Below, in pieces: positions 50,013 through 63,138 of a stretch of 64,000 bases of DNA; the first letter of the stretch is position 1, and each line of letters opens with the position of its first letter. This DNA comes from Chromera velia (lineage: Eukaryota > Sar > Chromeraceae): assembly GCA_018398765.1 (NCBI GenBank), contig JAHBMJ010002528.1, positions 17,637 through 81,636 on the forward strand. The letters are read 5' to 3'. The notes under the pieces were generated by a model that did not search any database, was not told the DNA's origin, and saw nothing but the letters and a program-made list of their open reading frames with translations. The position numbers and the translations under genes are program-made.

Positions 50013-53000
50013 CATTCCCGATGAAGGGGAAGAAAATCAAAGAGTGGAAAGCTGGCGGAACGCAAGAATAGAGAAACCAAGCAATGCACACACTCCTTGA
50101 AAGAAGAAAAAACATCGAGTGACGGACCGGAGGAAGGTCGCGCTTTCTCAGCGCCCTCTGCGCTTCGTCATCCTGCGCATCCTCGGAGGCCCCCTCTCCC
50201 TCTCCCTCACTTTCGCCCTCTGCGGCGTCTCCCTTCTCCTTCTCCTCCCCATCTGGGGACGGAGCGGTCACTCCCTCAGCCTTCACCTCTGTCTCTGTGC
50301 CGTTCACTTCGGGAACCACGCCAGGGGCTCCCGTCTCCTGGGACACGCCCATGTCTGCATCGGCATCATCGGCCTTTGGGACTGCTTCTGCTTTTGCTTT
50401 TGCCTCTGCAGGTGATGTGGAGGTAGGGTGGGGGGGTTCTTCTACGCCCTCTGTTTTTGTCCCCAGGTCTCCTACCTCAGCTGTGGTCTCAGCATGGTGG
50501 GCCCCGTTGGCTTCCGCCTCCTCAGGCTGCTCAGGGTCATCCAGACGTCTCTTCTTCGACTCTGGTTCCTCCCCCTTCCCTTTCGCGTCTTCTGCTGGGC
50601 TGATTGGTTCCTCGGCCCTCTCTTCAGAAGAAGAAGACACCATAGGGTCGTCTTGCTCTTTCTCTTCCCCCTCTTTCTTCACAAACCCCGTGACACCGTC
50701 AGAATCAGACATGACACCGACAGCGCCCGGCGGCTCAGCTGCATTGGGGCTGCTCTCATCATTCCTGGGGGGTGATTCTTCCTCCTTGTCTCCCATCTCT
50801 GCATCCTCTTCCTCCTCCTCTTCCTCTTCCTCCTCTTCCCCTTCTCCCTCCTCCTGTGCCCGCAGCTCCTCCAAATACTCCTCGAGCCGCTGCTGGTCTT
50901 CCAGCTTTTCCCTCTCTAGCTCCTGCCTCCGACGGCTCACCGCAACAAAAAGGAATTCAGATGCCCTCAGGCTCAGCGTCTGTGTCCATGGACGCGGAAG
51001 CGTGCTGGATGGGAGGAGATGAGCGGCCTCTCGGGCTCGGAACTGTGACGATGGCAGGAAGGATAAGAGGGGCACGACAGAGGAGATGGCAGAGGTACAG
51101 GGTGAGCAGAAAAAAATGGATCAAAGGTTACACAAAAACGGAGAGGAGATACGACAGAGCCAAAAGTAAGAAAGAAGAGAAACGGAGCGGTTAGCACATC
51201 GACGAATGGGTCTCACTGTAAGCTCATACACGTGGACAAAGAGATCGTCGTGCCCTTTCGAGCAAAGCACAAGGAAGCAGTGCAATCTCGACTCGGCCGA
51301 TGATCGGAGAAAAATCACGAGAGCGACACAGATAGCGAAAGGGAGGAGGATCCCACTGACCGCCCAATCCACCGCAATCAACCAGGCACACATGAGTCGT
51401 CCCTTCAGAGGGGTCTGGAGGGGGAGTCCGTCTGCTTCTTCCACAAGCCGCTGCACCCATGCACACACCCATACAGTCACACACCCATACAGGCATTCTT
51501 TCAGTCGGAACTTCAGTGTGTCACTCCTTCTTTCATTCCGCAAAGAAATACGGGGTTCATAGGAGTCAGACTGTTGGACGTGAGGGAAGGAGCATACAAG
51601 CAATCAAGGAGCACCACCAAAAGGCTTTCGCTTTTAAACGCACGCGTCGGCTTCCTTTCCTGTTGCCATACCTGGAGCGAAGCAAGGGAAAGAAAGAAAG
51701 AACGACAGACTCACCGTCAGCTCTTCAACCTTCAGCCCCATCTTCCAGGGGTCCAAAAAACAGGATCGGAGCCCGTCCCCTCGACAGGGGTGTCCTCCGA
51801 CCAGCCGACGAGCCCCCCGCCTCCACTCCACGTCTTCCCTCCCTTTATTTACTTCTTCTGCCTTGACGCCTTCCTCCTTTTCGTTGTCCTTTCGCAAGAC
51901 GACGTTGGAGACGATGTCGGCAACCCATGGGTCGACAATGTAGGACCATCGCCGGTTGTCTTCCCATTTCTCTCTCTCTGTGACTTTCGGCTTTTCTTTT
52001 CTGGCTCCTGCAGGGTCTTCCGCTTTGTGGCGGAAGTCTGCAGAAAAAAGACACCCATTCTTTACTCATTTGCACCAACACACAGGCAGAGCGGAGAAAG
52101 AGGGTCAGGACAAGAGAAAGGGTACCCAGCAGACGAACGCAGCAGTGTTATAGGCGCAGAGGGAGAGAAAGAGAGAAATGGAGAGAAAATGAAAGAGAGA
52201 AGGAGAAGATTTGACAAAGAGATCTCCATCAGCCCCACTGCAGTGCCTCCTCTTGATGACAGAGGGAGGAGGAGGGGGAACGAAGGATGACGCTTGTTTG
52301 TTGACTGACCTGCAATAATGAGTGCCTCATCGTCGTCGTCCTTTTCCTTCTTCATCTCCCCGCTGGAACTCCCCGCTCTTTCAGGCTGGTCTTCTTTGAC
52401 GTAAATCAGATTTTCCCAGTCCTCACTCGTTGAGGTGCCTCCAAGAACGGCAGAGAGGCGCAGAAGATTTTTGCTCTTCTTCCAGCTCGGGACCTTGGGC
52501 CGCCGGGCCGAATCAGCAGAGGAAGAGCCTGCGTCCACATCCATCGGCTCAGCAGCGGGGTCACAAGAGGACGAAAAGGAAGAGGCGGCTGCGGCGGCGG
52601 AAGAAGAAAAAGAAGCGGATGCACCAACAAGGACCCCTTCAGAGTTTCTGTCCCCATCCCTCAGCTCCATCCCGCGTCGAAGCCGAAGTCGTGGCGAGGG
52701 GGGGATAGATGACATCCCGGGGGCGCTTGGTTTTTTCGACACGGCCCTGTTGTCACCATCGTCTTCTTCATGCCCTTCTCCTTCTTTGTCTCCCTTCTCA
52801 CTCCCATCAGATTCGTCCTCGTCCATGGGATAGAAAGTGTGCGCAAGCTCTCGGCACGAGACGCTCACGACGGGCGTGTTGGGGCTCCCTGACGGTACTG
52901 CGTTTGCATTGGCCGGTTCATCCGAGGGAGCAGCGGCCTCTCTGAGGAAAGGGTACCTCTCGTAAAGGAAGTGGTGGTAGGCTGCATGGATGCATGCATG

Positions 53001-55186
53001 CATGTGCACGACACGTCTTCGTTCACGCATCAGGCCACCCGTCCACACATTCACCATCCGTCCACTTACGCACATATCCCCGCCCACCCCGCCACTCACA
53101 TATCAATGCAGTAGCTCGTGCACGTACAACATTGAGGCACATGAGACGGTCCGTTTGGACTTTCATTATCTCTTCCTCTTTCCCTCCTTTGTTTGCTTGG
53201 CTCCTTGCCCCTTTTCCATCATCACTTTCTTCCCCCCTTGGCTCCGTCAGGGCAGAGGCAGACGCCCACGAGGAAAGAAAGAAAGAAAGAAAGAAGCACA
53301 AGACAACGGAATGAAGAAAATGGGTAAACGTACCGACGGTGTGGGCGATCATCTTTTCCAGCTTTCTTGGTTCGTCCATCTCAAAAGGACATTCTGCAGT
53401 GAACAGCAAAGAAGGCCTGAAGTGTTCAATTGTATTCTTGCGAAGAGTCAACACCACCTCGCACTAGGGAGCGATGGGGGGAGAGAGAGATAGCTGCGAG
53501 AAAAAGACGAAGCGGCTGACGCCCTGACAACGATTCTTCCGGACGCTTCTGCAGTAAGTGTCAGACTTCCTTTTTTGTGCTCGTACAGCCAACTCAGCAG
53601 AAACCCCCAACTGCACAAACCCACTGACCTTTTCTGGATCGATGTAAAAGAATCAGCGCCTGCCTGACAGTCAATCCAGACCTCCCTGCCCTCTGCATGT
53701 CTTTAGTCTTCACAATCGGCCCGCACTTCTCCGCCAACTTCCCCAAGGCATCCGGAGAAAATTCAGAAAGGAGGCCGGAAAGTTCCAAGTCCACCGCGCC
53801 CTCCACGGAGGCGGACGTCACGGGGGGCTGTTCAGATGGAGAGGGACGAGCGGCTCCTTTGGGATCTTCCGCGTCCTCGTCCTTTAGCTCGGTCACCTGA
53901 GCTTTGACTGCCGTCCCCGTGCCATCATCCGATCCCTCGTCGTCGTCTCCCGACTGCCTTCCCTTCAGCTGCCACATCATCGTCAGCAGCCGCTTGTTGT
54001 TCGTTTTCCATACGCGCAGAGTGCTGGGAGCAAGGGAGGAGTGCGCATGGTACGCGGCAGAGAGAGAGAACGCATACGGAGGCACGGATGCGGGGTTGTC
54101 TGCCTGAGGGGGAGAGAACGACTCAGAAGCCTCTCCCACTACAGAGGGTTCAGCGGCGCTGGGCTCCTTGCTAGCCTGTGCCGCCGCCGCTGCTGCATGA
54201 AGGGCCGCATCATGTCTGAGGGAGACTGTGAGGGGTCTCGACGGCTGCGGGCCTCTCTCCCTCTCCGAGAAGGTTCGCGTCTGCATCATCATCTGCCTCT
54301 TTGCTTGCGTCACTTGCTGAGCAAACGGAACCCTCTTCAGCAGCTCTTCCGGTATCTGCACAAACACACTCACACACACAGACATACGCAGGAAAGAAAA
54401 AGGCATGGAAAAAAGAGCTCAACCGAAAGAGCAGAAGAAGAGACGGAGAAAAGGTCCAGACAGACAGACCGACAGACAGAATCTTTGCATGTCCGCAGCT
54501 TCTTGAGGAAAAACAAAAGAGAGAAGAAAGAAAGAGATCGTCTCACGGGGAAGGACAGCACCCGAACCGTGCACGAGAGAGAAGACAGCAGGATCCACAC
54601 GTCCACTCAGACACGGCAGCGTTTGTGAGGAAAACTCAGCGCCCACCCCCCCGGTCTCCTGCATCTGTCCTCCACCCCACTCTCCCTCCCTCCCTCTTTC
54701 CGTGCTGACTGACATGGAGGAGTTCTGAGTGATGCAGTCTCTGCAGGCGTCTGTCTGTCACGGCCTCGCACCGGCCCTCTGATGCTTCGGCCTCATCGAG
54801 GTGCTGGAAGAAGGCAGACACGCTGCATGCAACAGGAAGGAAGGAAGCAAGGCGGTGGACGTGGAAGTGAAGGAAAGAGGTTCTTCCAATATCTTCTCTT
54901 TCATCAAAGCAGAACTGGCACCGAGGGCCGCGTATCTCTTTCTTTTCTCTGCGCACTTCCCGCCTCAATTTCTCCTTTGCTTGCTTCCTGCCTATCTTCC
55001 TTCTTTGCTTCCTTTCTTCCTTTCTGTCTCTCCGTGCATTTGTTTGTTTGTGTGTGTGATATCCAGACAATCTGAAAAGAGGTAGGGAGGGAGGCAATTC
55101 TGCTTTGCCATATTGTACTAAGTCCCAGCTCCCTGACTGTCCCCCGGCACGCAGAAGCAAAGGACATGGAAAGAAACAAACACACA

Positions 55187-55218
<32 letters not shown>

Positions 55219-56846
55219 GAGAAAGAAAAGAAAGGAAGAAAGAAGAGTCCAACAATCGCGTCTCCTCAATCCCTCCCTTACTGACTCGATCTTCAGAGAG
55301 CTTCCAGTGTGCGTGTGAGAGATTCTCTCTACCCCCTTATGAACCCTCTTGAAGGCCCTCTGGGTCCACTCGGAGTGCTCAGGGTCCCTCTCCCTGTCCT
55401 GATCCCGATCTCGGAAGAACGCACGGAAGCACCCTAACCACTGGAGAAGGTTGAAAGAAACAAAGCGCTCATGACGACAGAAACACGGGAGCTTTTGACT
55501 TGTCGAACACCATTAGAGAGACACAAATAAAATGTGTGTATAAAGAGAGACGACAGACAGAGAACAAAACAGGCAAGGACGACGCAGGAGCTCATGCGAA
55601 CGAGAAGACAGAGCGACGTAACGCAGACGCAGAAAGAAGAACCCTGCCAAACCGCTCGAATCTGACAGAAAAGTTCCACACGAGAAGCAAAACGGCTTCA
55701 CTGCCCCTCCATCTACCCATTCAAACAACCCAACCAGCCTACCTGGTGTGCAGCTAGGAGTGACGCCTTCAGAGCAGAAACAAGCTCCGGGTCCGCAAGT
55801 CGGGGCGTGGCAGCCGTTGTCGCTTCGACCTCGTGTGGGTCATCGCAGCTGTCGAAGTCTCCGTAGAGCATTTCGTCCAGCCACGTGGTCATCGTCAGCG
55901 CATTCACTGCAGCTCCTCCCGTCATGTCCACATCTTCCCCCTCGTGCTCCCCCTCCTCTTCTCCGACCGGCGGGCGGGGAGACGCCCCCCCTCCTCCTTC
56001 GTTCTCTGCCTCCCCCCCTCGGGACAGATTCACGTTCCCCCCGGAGGCCTCTTCCCCGTCTCCCTCAGCGCCGGCCAGTGCGAGTGCCCCGTTGAGACGC
56101 TCAGTCGCCTGATCCATCTTGATCTCCCCAGGGATGAGGGCCTCCAGGAGCAACAGGTTGTCGTTGCGACACGCAAGCTGTCAAAGGACAGAGACGCACA
56201 GAAGAAAAGAGGGAGGTGGGAGACAGCAAAATACAGCATTGTCAGAAGCAGAAAAACAAAGGAGCAATGACATTTCTTTTCTTCTGGGTGGACTTCTTTT
56301 GCTCTTACACGCTGAAGCAATCCCAAAATAGAAAGGAACCGAAAAACAATAAGCCGGGTGACCGAATAAGCAACTGCACTTAACGTTCTCTCTCTCCCCC
56401 CTTGTGTGTGTGTATGTCTGTGTGTATGTGTGTATGTGTGTGTGTGTGTGTGTATGTGTGTGAACATAGAGACTTCGCCCACACTCATCGGAGTCCTCTT
56501 GCCCGTGAGGCAACACCCCACGCGAGGAATCAATTTGCAGAGACCGCATCGCTCTCCCGCCCTCCCCCCCTCCCTCCCTCCCACAGACCGACCTCACTTT
56601 CGATCGCCTCTTTCAGCCCCGACACCGTCAGAGGTGCCATCAGGAGCTCTTGGACGATCGCCCCGCCCTCCTCTGAGAACTCACGAAGTGCAGACAACAG
56701 CGCTCGTCTTTCCTCAGGGGGAACCACAGCTTCCCCGTACCCGTGAAAACCGCCGCTGCGACACACGGGTCACACAAACAGGTGTACGCACCAAAACCCG
56801 CGCAGAACATATATGGGCATACGCATGCACGCACGTACGTACTCGT

Positions 56847-56906
<60 letters not shown>

Positions 56907-59900
56907 CAAGGAAGCATGAGAGAGACGTGGGCCTCGTCAGAGAGAAGAGGAAGATACGGGAAAGATCCGAACGAAAGGCAAGAACACAGAAGAGGGTTCC
57001 CGCAGAGAGAAGTGAAACCAGAGAGACACACTTTTAAGTAAGGTGTGTCGACTCCCATCTTAATTCTCCCCCCCCTTCCCACCCCACATGCATCTCCTGC
57101 CTTGCCTCCCCGTCCCTCCCTTCCTCCCACGCACGTACTGACTGACTCTGCTCTCTCGCTGGCCGATTTCCGAAGCCACGCCATTCCCCTGTTTCTGATT
57201 TCCTTCACAGAGGTCACCTGTTGGTACAGCTCCTCAAATTGCCCTAGTCGCCTTCCTGCAGAGGACCGCAGGGAGGGAGGGAGGGACGATGCACGAAGCT
57301 ACAGGAGCAAAGAGAAAATTGAGGTTATCGTGGCATCTCGTCACCGCGAAAGAAACGCATTCCATGCACATCAACACATGAGACAGAGAGAAAGAGAGAG
57401 AGATAAAGAGAGAAGCGAATCGAGGCACTCACCCATCGCGTAGGGTTTGCGCACGAAACGCTCAGCATCCCCAAGTGACACCACGCGAGACGGCTTTTTC
57501 TTGTTCGCCATTCGCTTCGCCATGCGCGCGCTCTTCGCACCCAACATGAACTTGTCGAACTCAGTCACCCATTCCCGGGCCTCCGCAAGGCGGCCGTTCA
57601 GTTCATCCACCTGCAGAATGAATATGAACAAGTAAGCAGGAATGCAGAGCGGAAAAACCGAAGAACAAATCGAAGAGCAATCTTTTTTTTGGTTGACGGA
57701 CAGGCCAAGCTAGCGCGACTTCCAATCAGGATCGATCAAGTACGCGCCCGCCCGTCTCTCTGAACATTTTCCTTCTCCTTTGCCGGTCTCAAACTCTCCC
57801 CAAAATCAGCAATGCAACGTCTTCCACAGGTGAAATTCTTCACACCTACACGCCAACTCTGCGTTTTTTGCTTGCTCAACCACTTTCTCTTGCTTTCACA
57901 CAAAGCAAGTGAAGAAGCGTCAGAAAAAATGAGACAAAAGATCAAGAAAGCAAGAGGACAAACACAAAGAAAGTTGCAAAAGAGACAAGTGACAAACAAA
58001 CAAACAAAGAGAGAGAGACAGACCTGAGGAACCCGTGCCACCAGATTCTTCCCTTCTGCGTGCAGATGTTCCCATTTATTCAGCATCAACGTCGTTATCA
58101 TGCTCAGACTTCCAGAGGAGTCAGCAGAGGGAGAACTATTGACAGTCTCCTCCGAACTTCCCGCAGCTGCAGCCGGAACATTCCTCGACGCGTCCCCTCC
58201 CCAGAGCTCAGCGTACCGACGGGTCCAGTCGAGAGCTTCCTCGATGTGCCGCCGGACCTCTGCAGCCTTCCGGAGGCCCAGATCTCCCCCATCCCTTTCC
58301 GGACCTTTCCCGCCAGCAGCAGAAGATCTCGCGGCTTCTTTCTCGAGTCTCTCCGCGAAGGCCTGGAGCTCTGCGATTGAGGCCACTTTGTGGTTGCACA
58401 GGTGCGCGGCTTCCCTTTCGATCGACAGCAGCTGCTTGTTGCGTTCCTCAAGCACCCGCACGTTCTCTATGCGGACCGGGCAGGCGTCCACGGACTGCAA
58501 GAAAAAGTGGGGGCACAAATATATACCAAAGGGAGCCGAGGATCCGGTGTGAAGAAGTGAAAGAAGAAGAATGAGTAGCCGCTGCTGACAAGAGGAGAAA
58601 TGACTATTCAGACCAAGTCAACTATCTCCAGTCAACGCAAAAAGACTCTCAAGGGGGGGACCATCGGTCTCTTTGGGGGTCTGTTGGCGTGTGTGTGTGA
58701 GAGAGAGGGAGAGAAAAACAGAGAAAGAGAATGCTTTAGTGAACGCGACTGCGTGTCGAGTAAAAAAACCTGACTTTGAGGAGATCCGAGATGACATCCA
58801 GAGGGGAGTCTGCATTCGTTTATTCATCCATCCATTTATTTATTCGACAGGGTTCTGTTCATGCCGAAGGCAAGCAAAGGAGGGCCCTGCCGGGAGACGA
58901 TGGAAGGAGCGCAGACACGGATCGTGTACTTGCAGCAGCAGCAGCAGCAGCACCTTCCTTTTAGTGAAGCTCTGGGGTCTTTGTTGTCGAGCCAGACCGT
59001 CTGAGTGTCTGAAGGATTTGTACGTTTGCGCGGCGACGCGGCGTAGGGGGGAGGGTGGGAGCGCGGGGGTGAGAGAGAGCGAGGAGGCCGGAGTGTCGAG
59101 TGGATCGGGGAGGGGGGACGCGCGCTCCCCGTCCCCCCATCACTGTTTCTCTCCATTCTTCCCAAAGCACACTTGTCCCCTTTCTCACCCTTTCCCTTCC
59201 CTTCCACCTCCTCCTGCCCGACCCACCGACCGACCGTGCGGCGTCTTCCCGACCTCCCTCTCGAGGGAGACGGCCCTCTGGATGATCTCCTTCACCTCCT
59301 CCACCGCGTCCTCCACACTAACGGGCTCCCGAAGGACTGCAAACAACAACACAACAAGCATAAGGAAAAAGCACAGACACAAGAGGAAGGAGGAAAGGAG
59401 CATAAAAGCGCACTGAAGAGACTGCCGAAAAGTGGTGTGCAAGATAACTTCATCCTCAGTCGATCTCTGAAGAATTGGGCGAGAAGCGACGGATCGGACA
59501 AAATATCTCGAAAACAGATACAGAGGCAGAGAGACGAAAAAAAACGAAAAACACTAAGACACGGACAGGCAGACTTGACTGACTTTCTTTCAAGAGCTCT
59601 TTCCACTCTGCGCGGCTGGCCCTTGCTTCCCCCCTCAGTGCTGCCATCTTCTGGGCCCTCTCGCGCACATCCTCTGCCAGAGCTGCGAGCTTCTGAATGA
59701 ACTCCTTCTCGGGACGCCTGCGCTCTCAGAGGGGGGGGGAGGAGACGTGAGGAGCAATAGTTTGCCACCGGAGGGAACCATGTGACCTTCACTCTTAGCA
59801 GAGGTCCAACAAGGTGTGGTGTGTGTTGAAGAACGTGGCCGCATTTTTGAAAAGTCGAAGTCACAAGGTGACAAGCAGGTGAGTGACTACCAAAAACAAA

Positions 59901-60693
59901 AACAAAAAGGCCTCAATTTCACATTTGCTTACGGGATTTACCCCGATTCCTGTCTCAGGTGCTACCACAACTTACTCACTTAAGCAGTTCGTTCCATCTT
60001 TTCCTCTGTTCCCTCTCCTTGTCCGCACGGTCTTGGGGTGTCTCTGTCCACCCCTCAACTTCTTCGTCTTCCTTTCCCCCGTCATCCATTCCCATCCCCA
60101 TTCCCCCTGCCGGCGCTGAGAGGTCTACGTCGATTGGTGAGTCGTCAGAGGCCCTGTGCGTGTCCTTCTCGGATCCCATGCGAGACCCGACGGGGGTCTC
60201 AGGGTCGCACAAATGTGCAACTGCATTAAAACATTCATTGCCTTACATTGCAATTCGACAGTTAGATAGAAACAGGAAGAGACCGGGGAAGGGGGCGAGA
60301 GATGGAAAGGGAAGCATGGAAATTTTAAAAAGACACGCAAGGATGGCACAAAAATTGAACGAAACGCCCTGATAAGAAGGTGTAAATCCGACCTGAACCG
60401 GGAACCGGGCATTGCGAAGGCCAATACGATTGCAGCAGCTCAAACAATCGAGCGAATTGTTTTCCTCTCTTTTTTGATACATACGCTGAAACACAGAAAG
60501 AAGGAGAGAGGGACGATGACTCAAAGAATCATCTTGAGATCCCCACCTCGTCTTCACTTATCTGCTCTGCTCTTCTCTTCTCTTCTCTGCCATGGCTGCC
60601 CTCTGTTGGCTGACTGACTGACTGACTGACTGACTGACTGACTGACTGTCTGTCTGTCTGCCTGACTGACTGACTGACTGGCTGGCTGGCTGA

Positions 60694-60734
<41 letters not shown>

Positions 60735-60810
60735 TGGCTGGCTGACTGGACTGTCTGACTGACTGTCTGACTGACTGTCTGACTGTCTGACTGACTGACT
60801 GGCTGGCTGA

Positions 60811-60841
<31 letters not shown>

Positions 60842-63105
60842 ACTGACTGGCTGGCTGGCTGACTGACTGACTGACTGAGTGACCGACTGACTGACTGACT
60901 GACTGACTGACTGACTGTCTGTCTGACTGGCTGGCTGACTAACTGACTGACTGGCTGGCTGACTGACTGACTGACTGACTGACTGACATCCTTCAGCATC
61001 AGGCCTCAAGTTCAGGTCCTCTATGTTGTCCGCATCGGCAGGGCACTCCAGTCTCCGCACCTGCATGCATTCATGTGTAGGGGGAGTGGAGGGGAGGGAG
61101 AGGCTGGTCAAGCGTCGCGTTCCGTGAATTCAAGTCCAGATGGACTTACGAAAACGGCTGCTTGATGATTTGAGCTTCTGTACTTGACAGTCGAGTCACT
61201 TGGCCCCCGAATGAGCTTCTTTCTCATGTACATCTGTCTGTCTGTCCGCCTGCGTGCTTTCTTTCTTGTTCTCCCTGGGCCCTCCCTTCTCCTCCAACCG
61301 ACCTCCTCAGTCCAGCACTTGTAAGAGAGCTCGCACCTCAAGTCTACACGCAGCAAACAAAAGCACACAAAGAAATTAAACAAACCAGTCGGGATTTGGA
61401 GTCTTTCGCTGCCCACTGAAGCCACAACCAGGCTAGCGCATTTTGCGGAAGTATACAAACGAGATGACAGGAGAAAAAAAAGGGTGAAGCGGTCACGAGG
61501 ACGAAATCAGTGGCAAGGGCAACTGACAGATGCGAGGGCTGTCCCAACCAAAATTCTGTCAGCAGATTTAGGCAGACAGACGGTGTTCTGACGTTTGCTT
61601 GTCGTTCCAGGTTCTGCAATCAGACTGACCTTTCTCAATCGAAGGGGCAATGCTGAGCTTGACGCAGTCCATCATCAGGGCGATGACGACTTGATAGAAG
61701 GCAGAGCTCCTCGCAGGCTGAGGGAGAGAAAGATAACAGAGGAAAGGGCGAGAGAGAGAGAAAGAGTGTATGCGTCCATTGGACAGAAGAAGCGAAGAGA
61801 CTGTCTCAAAACGAAACAGAGAAGGGAAAAAGAAAAAGAGAGGCATGTCTTCTCTCCCCCCTCTACCTTCCCTTGAGCCTGCCGACCTTCTTGAAGAGAT
61901 CGCCTGCGAGGTCCTTCCACTTTTGGCTCCTTGCACGGATGTCTGCATGCAGTGATTGGCGGGAGGAAATGGACATGAAAGGACAGGGAAGAAAAGGGAA
62001 GGCACCCCCTCACAGCCACTAGCAAATCACAGCCATGTCGATAGATCCTCCGACTATCTTTCTTGAGAAATCAAACAAACAAAGGAACAATTAAGGCAGG
62101 AAGGAGACTCGCTGACTTGTGAGGTGATCCATCAGTGCGCTGTCCTGGATCTTTAAGTCACCTGTAAGACAGACAGACCGGGCAGACACGGACATCTCCG
62201 CAGGGGTTATGGACTCAAAGACAGTGCTGACGCAGACATACACACACTCCCTCTCTCACACACACAAAGAGAGAAAGAGAGACCGACGGATAGGTAGTCA
62301 AAAAGAAATGGAAGGATGTCCGAATGATGGAGGCACGTTCTTGGTCAGAAGGGTGACGGAGAGGCATCTATCTCTCTTCTCTCCTCTTCTAGCTTCCTTC
62401 CCAGTTTCGTGTCTGATACACAACCATGCGGTCAATTTGGAAACAAGAAAAAACAGACATCAGCATTTTGTGCTTCATGCCTCCGTGAGACTAGAAAAAC
62501 CCATAACAAAAAAAAGGCGACCGGCCCTATCTTCTGCAGACGGAACCCCGTCTTTCCACCAGCTGCTCTTCTTCCCTTCCATTCGCTTCTCGACCGACAG
62601 CCCTGGAGATAGACAATACAGCCAATAGAGAGAAGAAGCAAAAGAGGCGGAGAGGAGATCGAAAGAGAAGCAAAAGAAATGAGAGACTGAAAGAAACCAT
62701 CCAGAAGGTCAGCCAAGGCACTCACCTCCTTCTTCGACGAGGGCCTCCACCTCTTCTGCAGTCGCTCTGTCCTTTGCTTTCGGCAGATCAAGGGCTTTTC
62801 GCATCTGAGGGTGAATCACACAAAGAGTAGAGAAGGCAAAAAAGCGATCACACACCCACGTCCTGCCACACACACACAGATGCAGATGCAGATGGAGGAG
62901 ATCGGAAAATGACCACGTGAAGGATTGAAAACGCACCCCGATGTAGGCAAAAAGTCAAGCACGTAGGAAAAACTCCCGGACAGCCCCTTCAAAAACACAA
63001 ACACCGGAGGGAAGATAGGAAGGAAGGGGAAAGACAAATTACCAGAAAACAATGGACTCATGAAGACAGACAGACAGACAGACAGACACGCACGCACGCA
63101 CGCAG

Positions 63106-63138
<33 letters not shown>

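Noticed and set aside
60393-60485. Alternative frame of this exon (YQKREENNSLDCLSCC)
   Set aside because: It looks protein-like and zinc-binding-like, but its phase does not fit the next exon at 60220. I kept the frame that joins on both sides; transcripts could reverse this.
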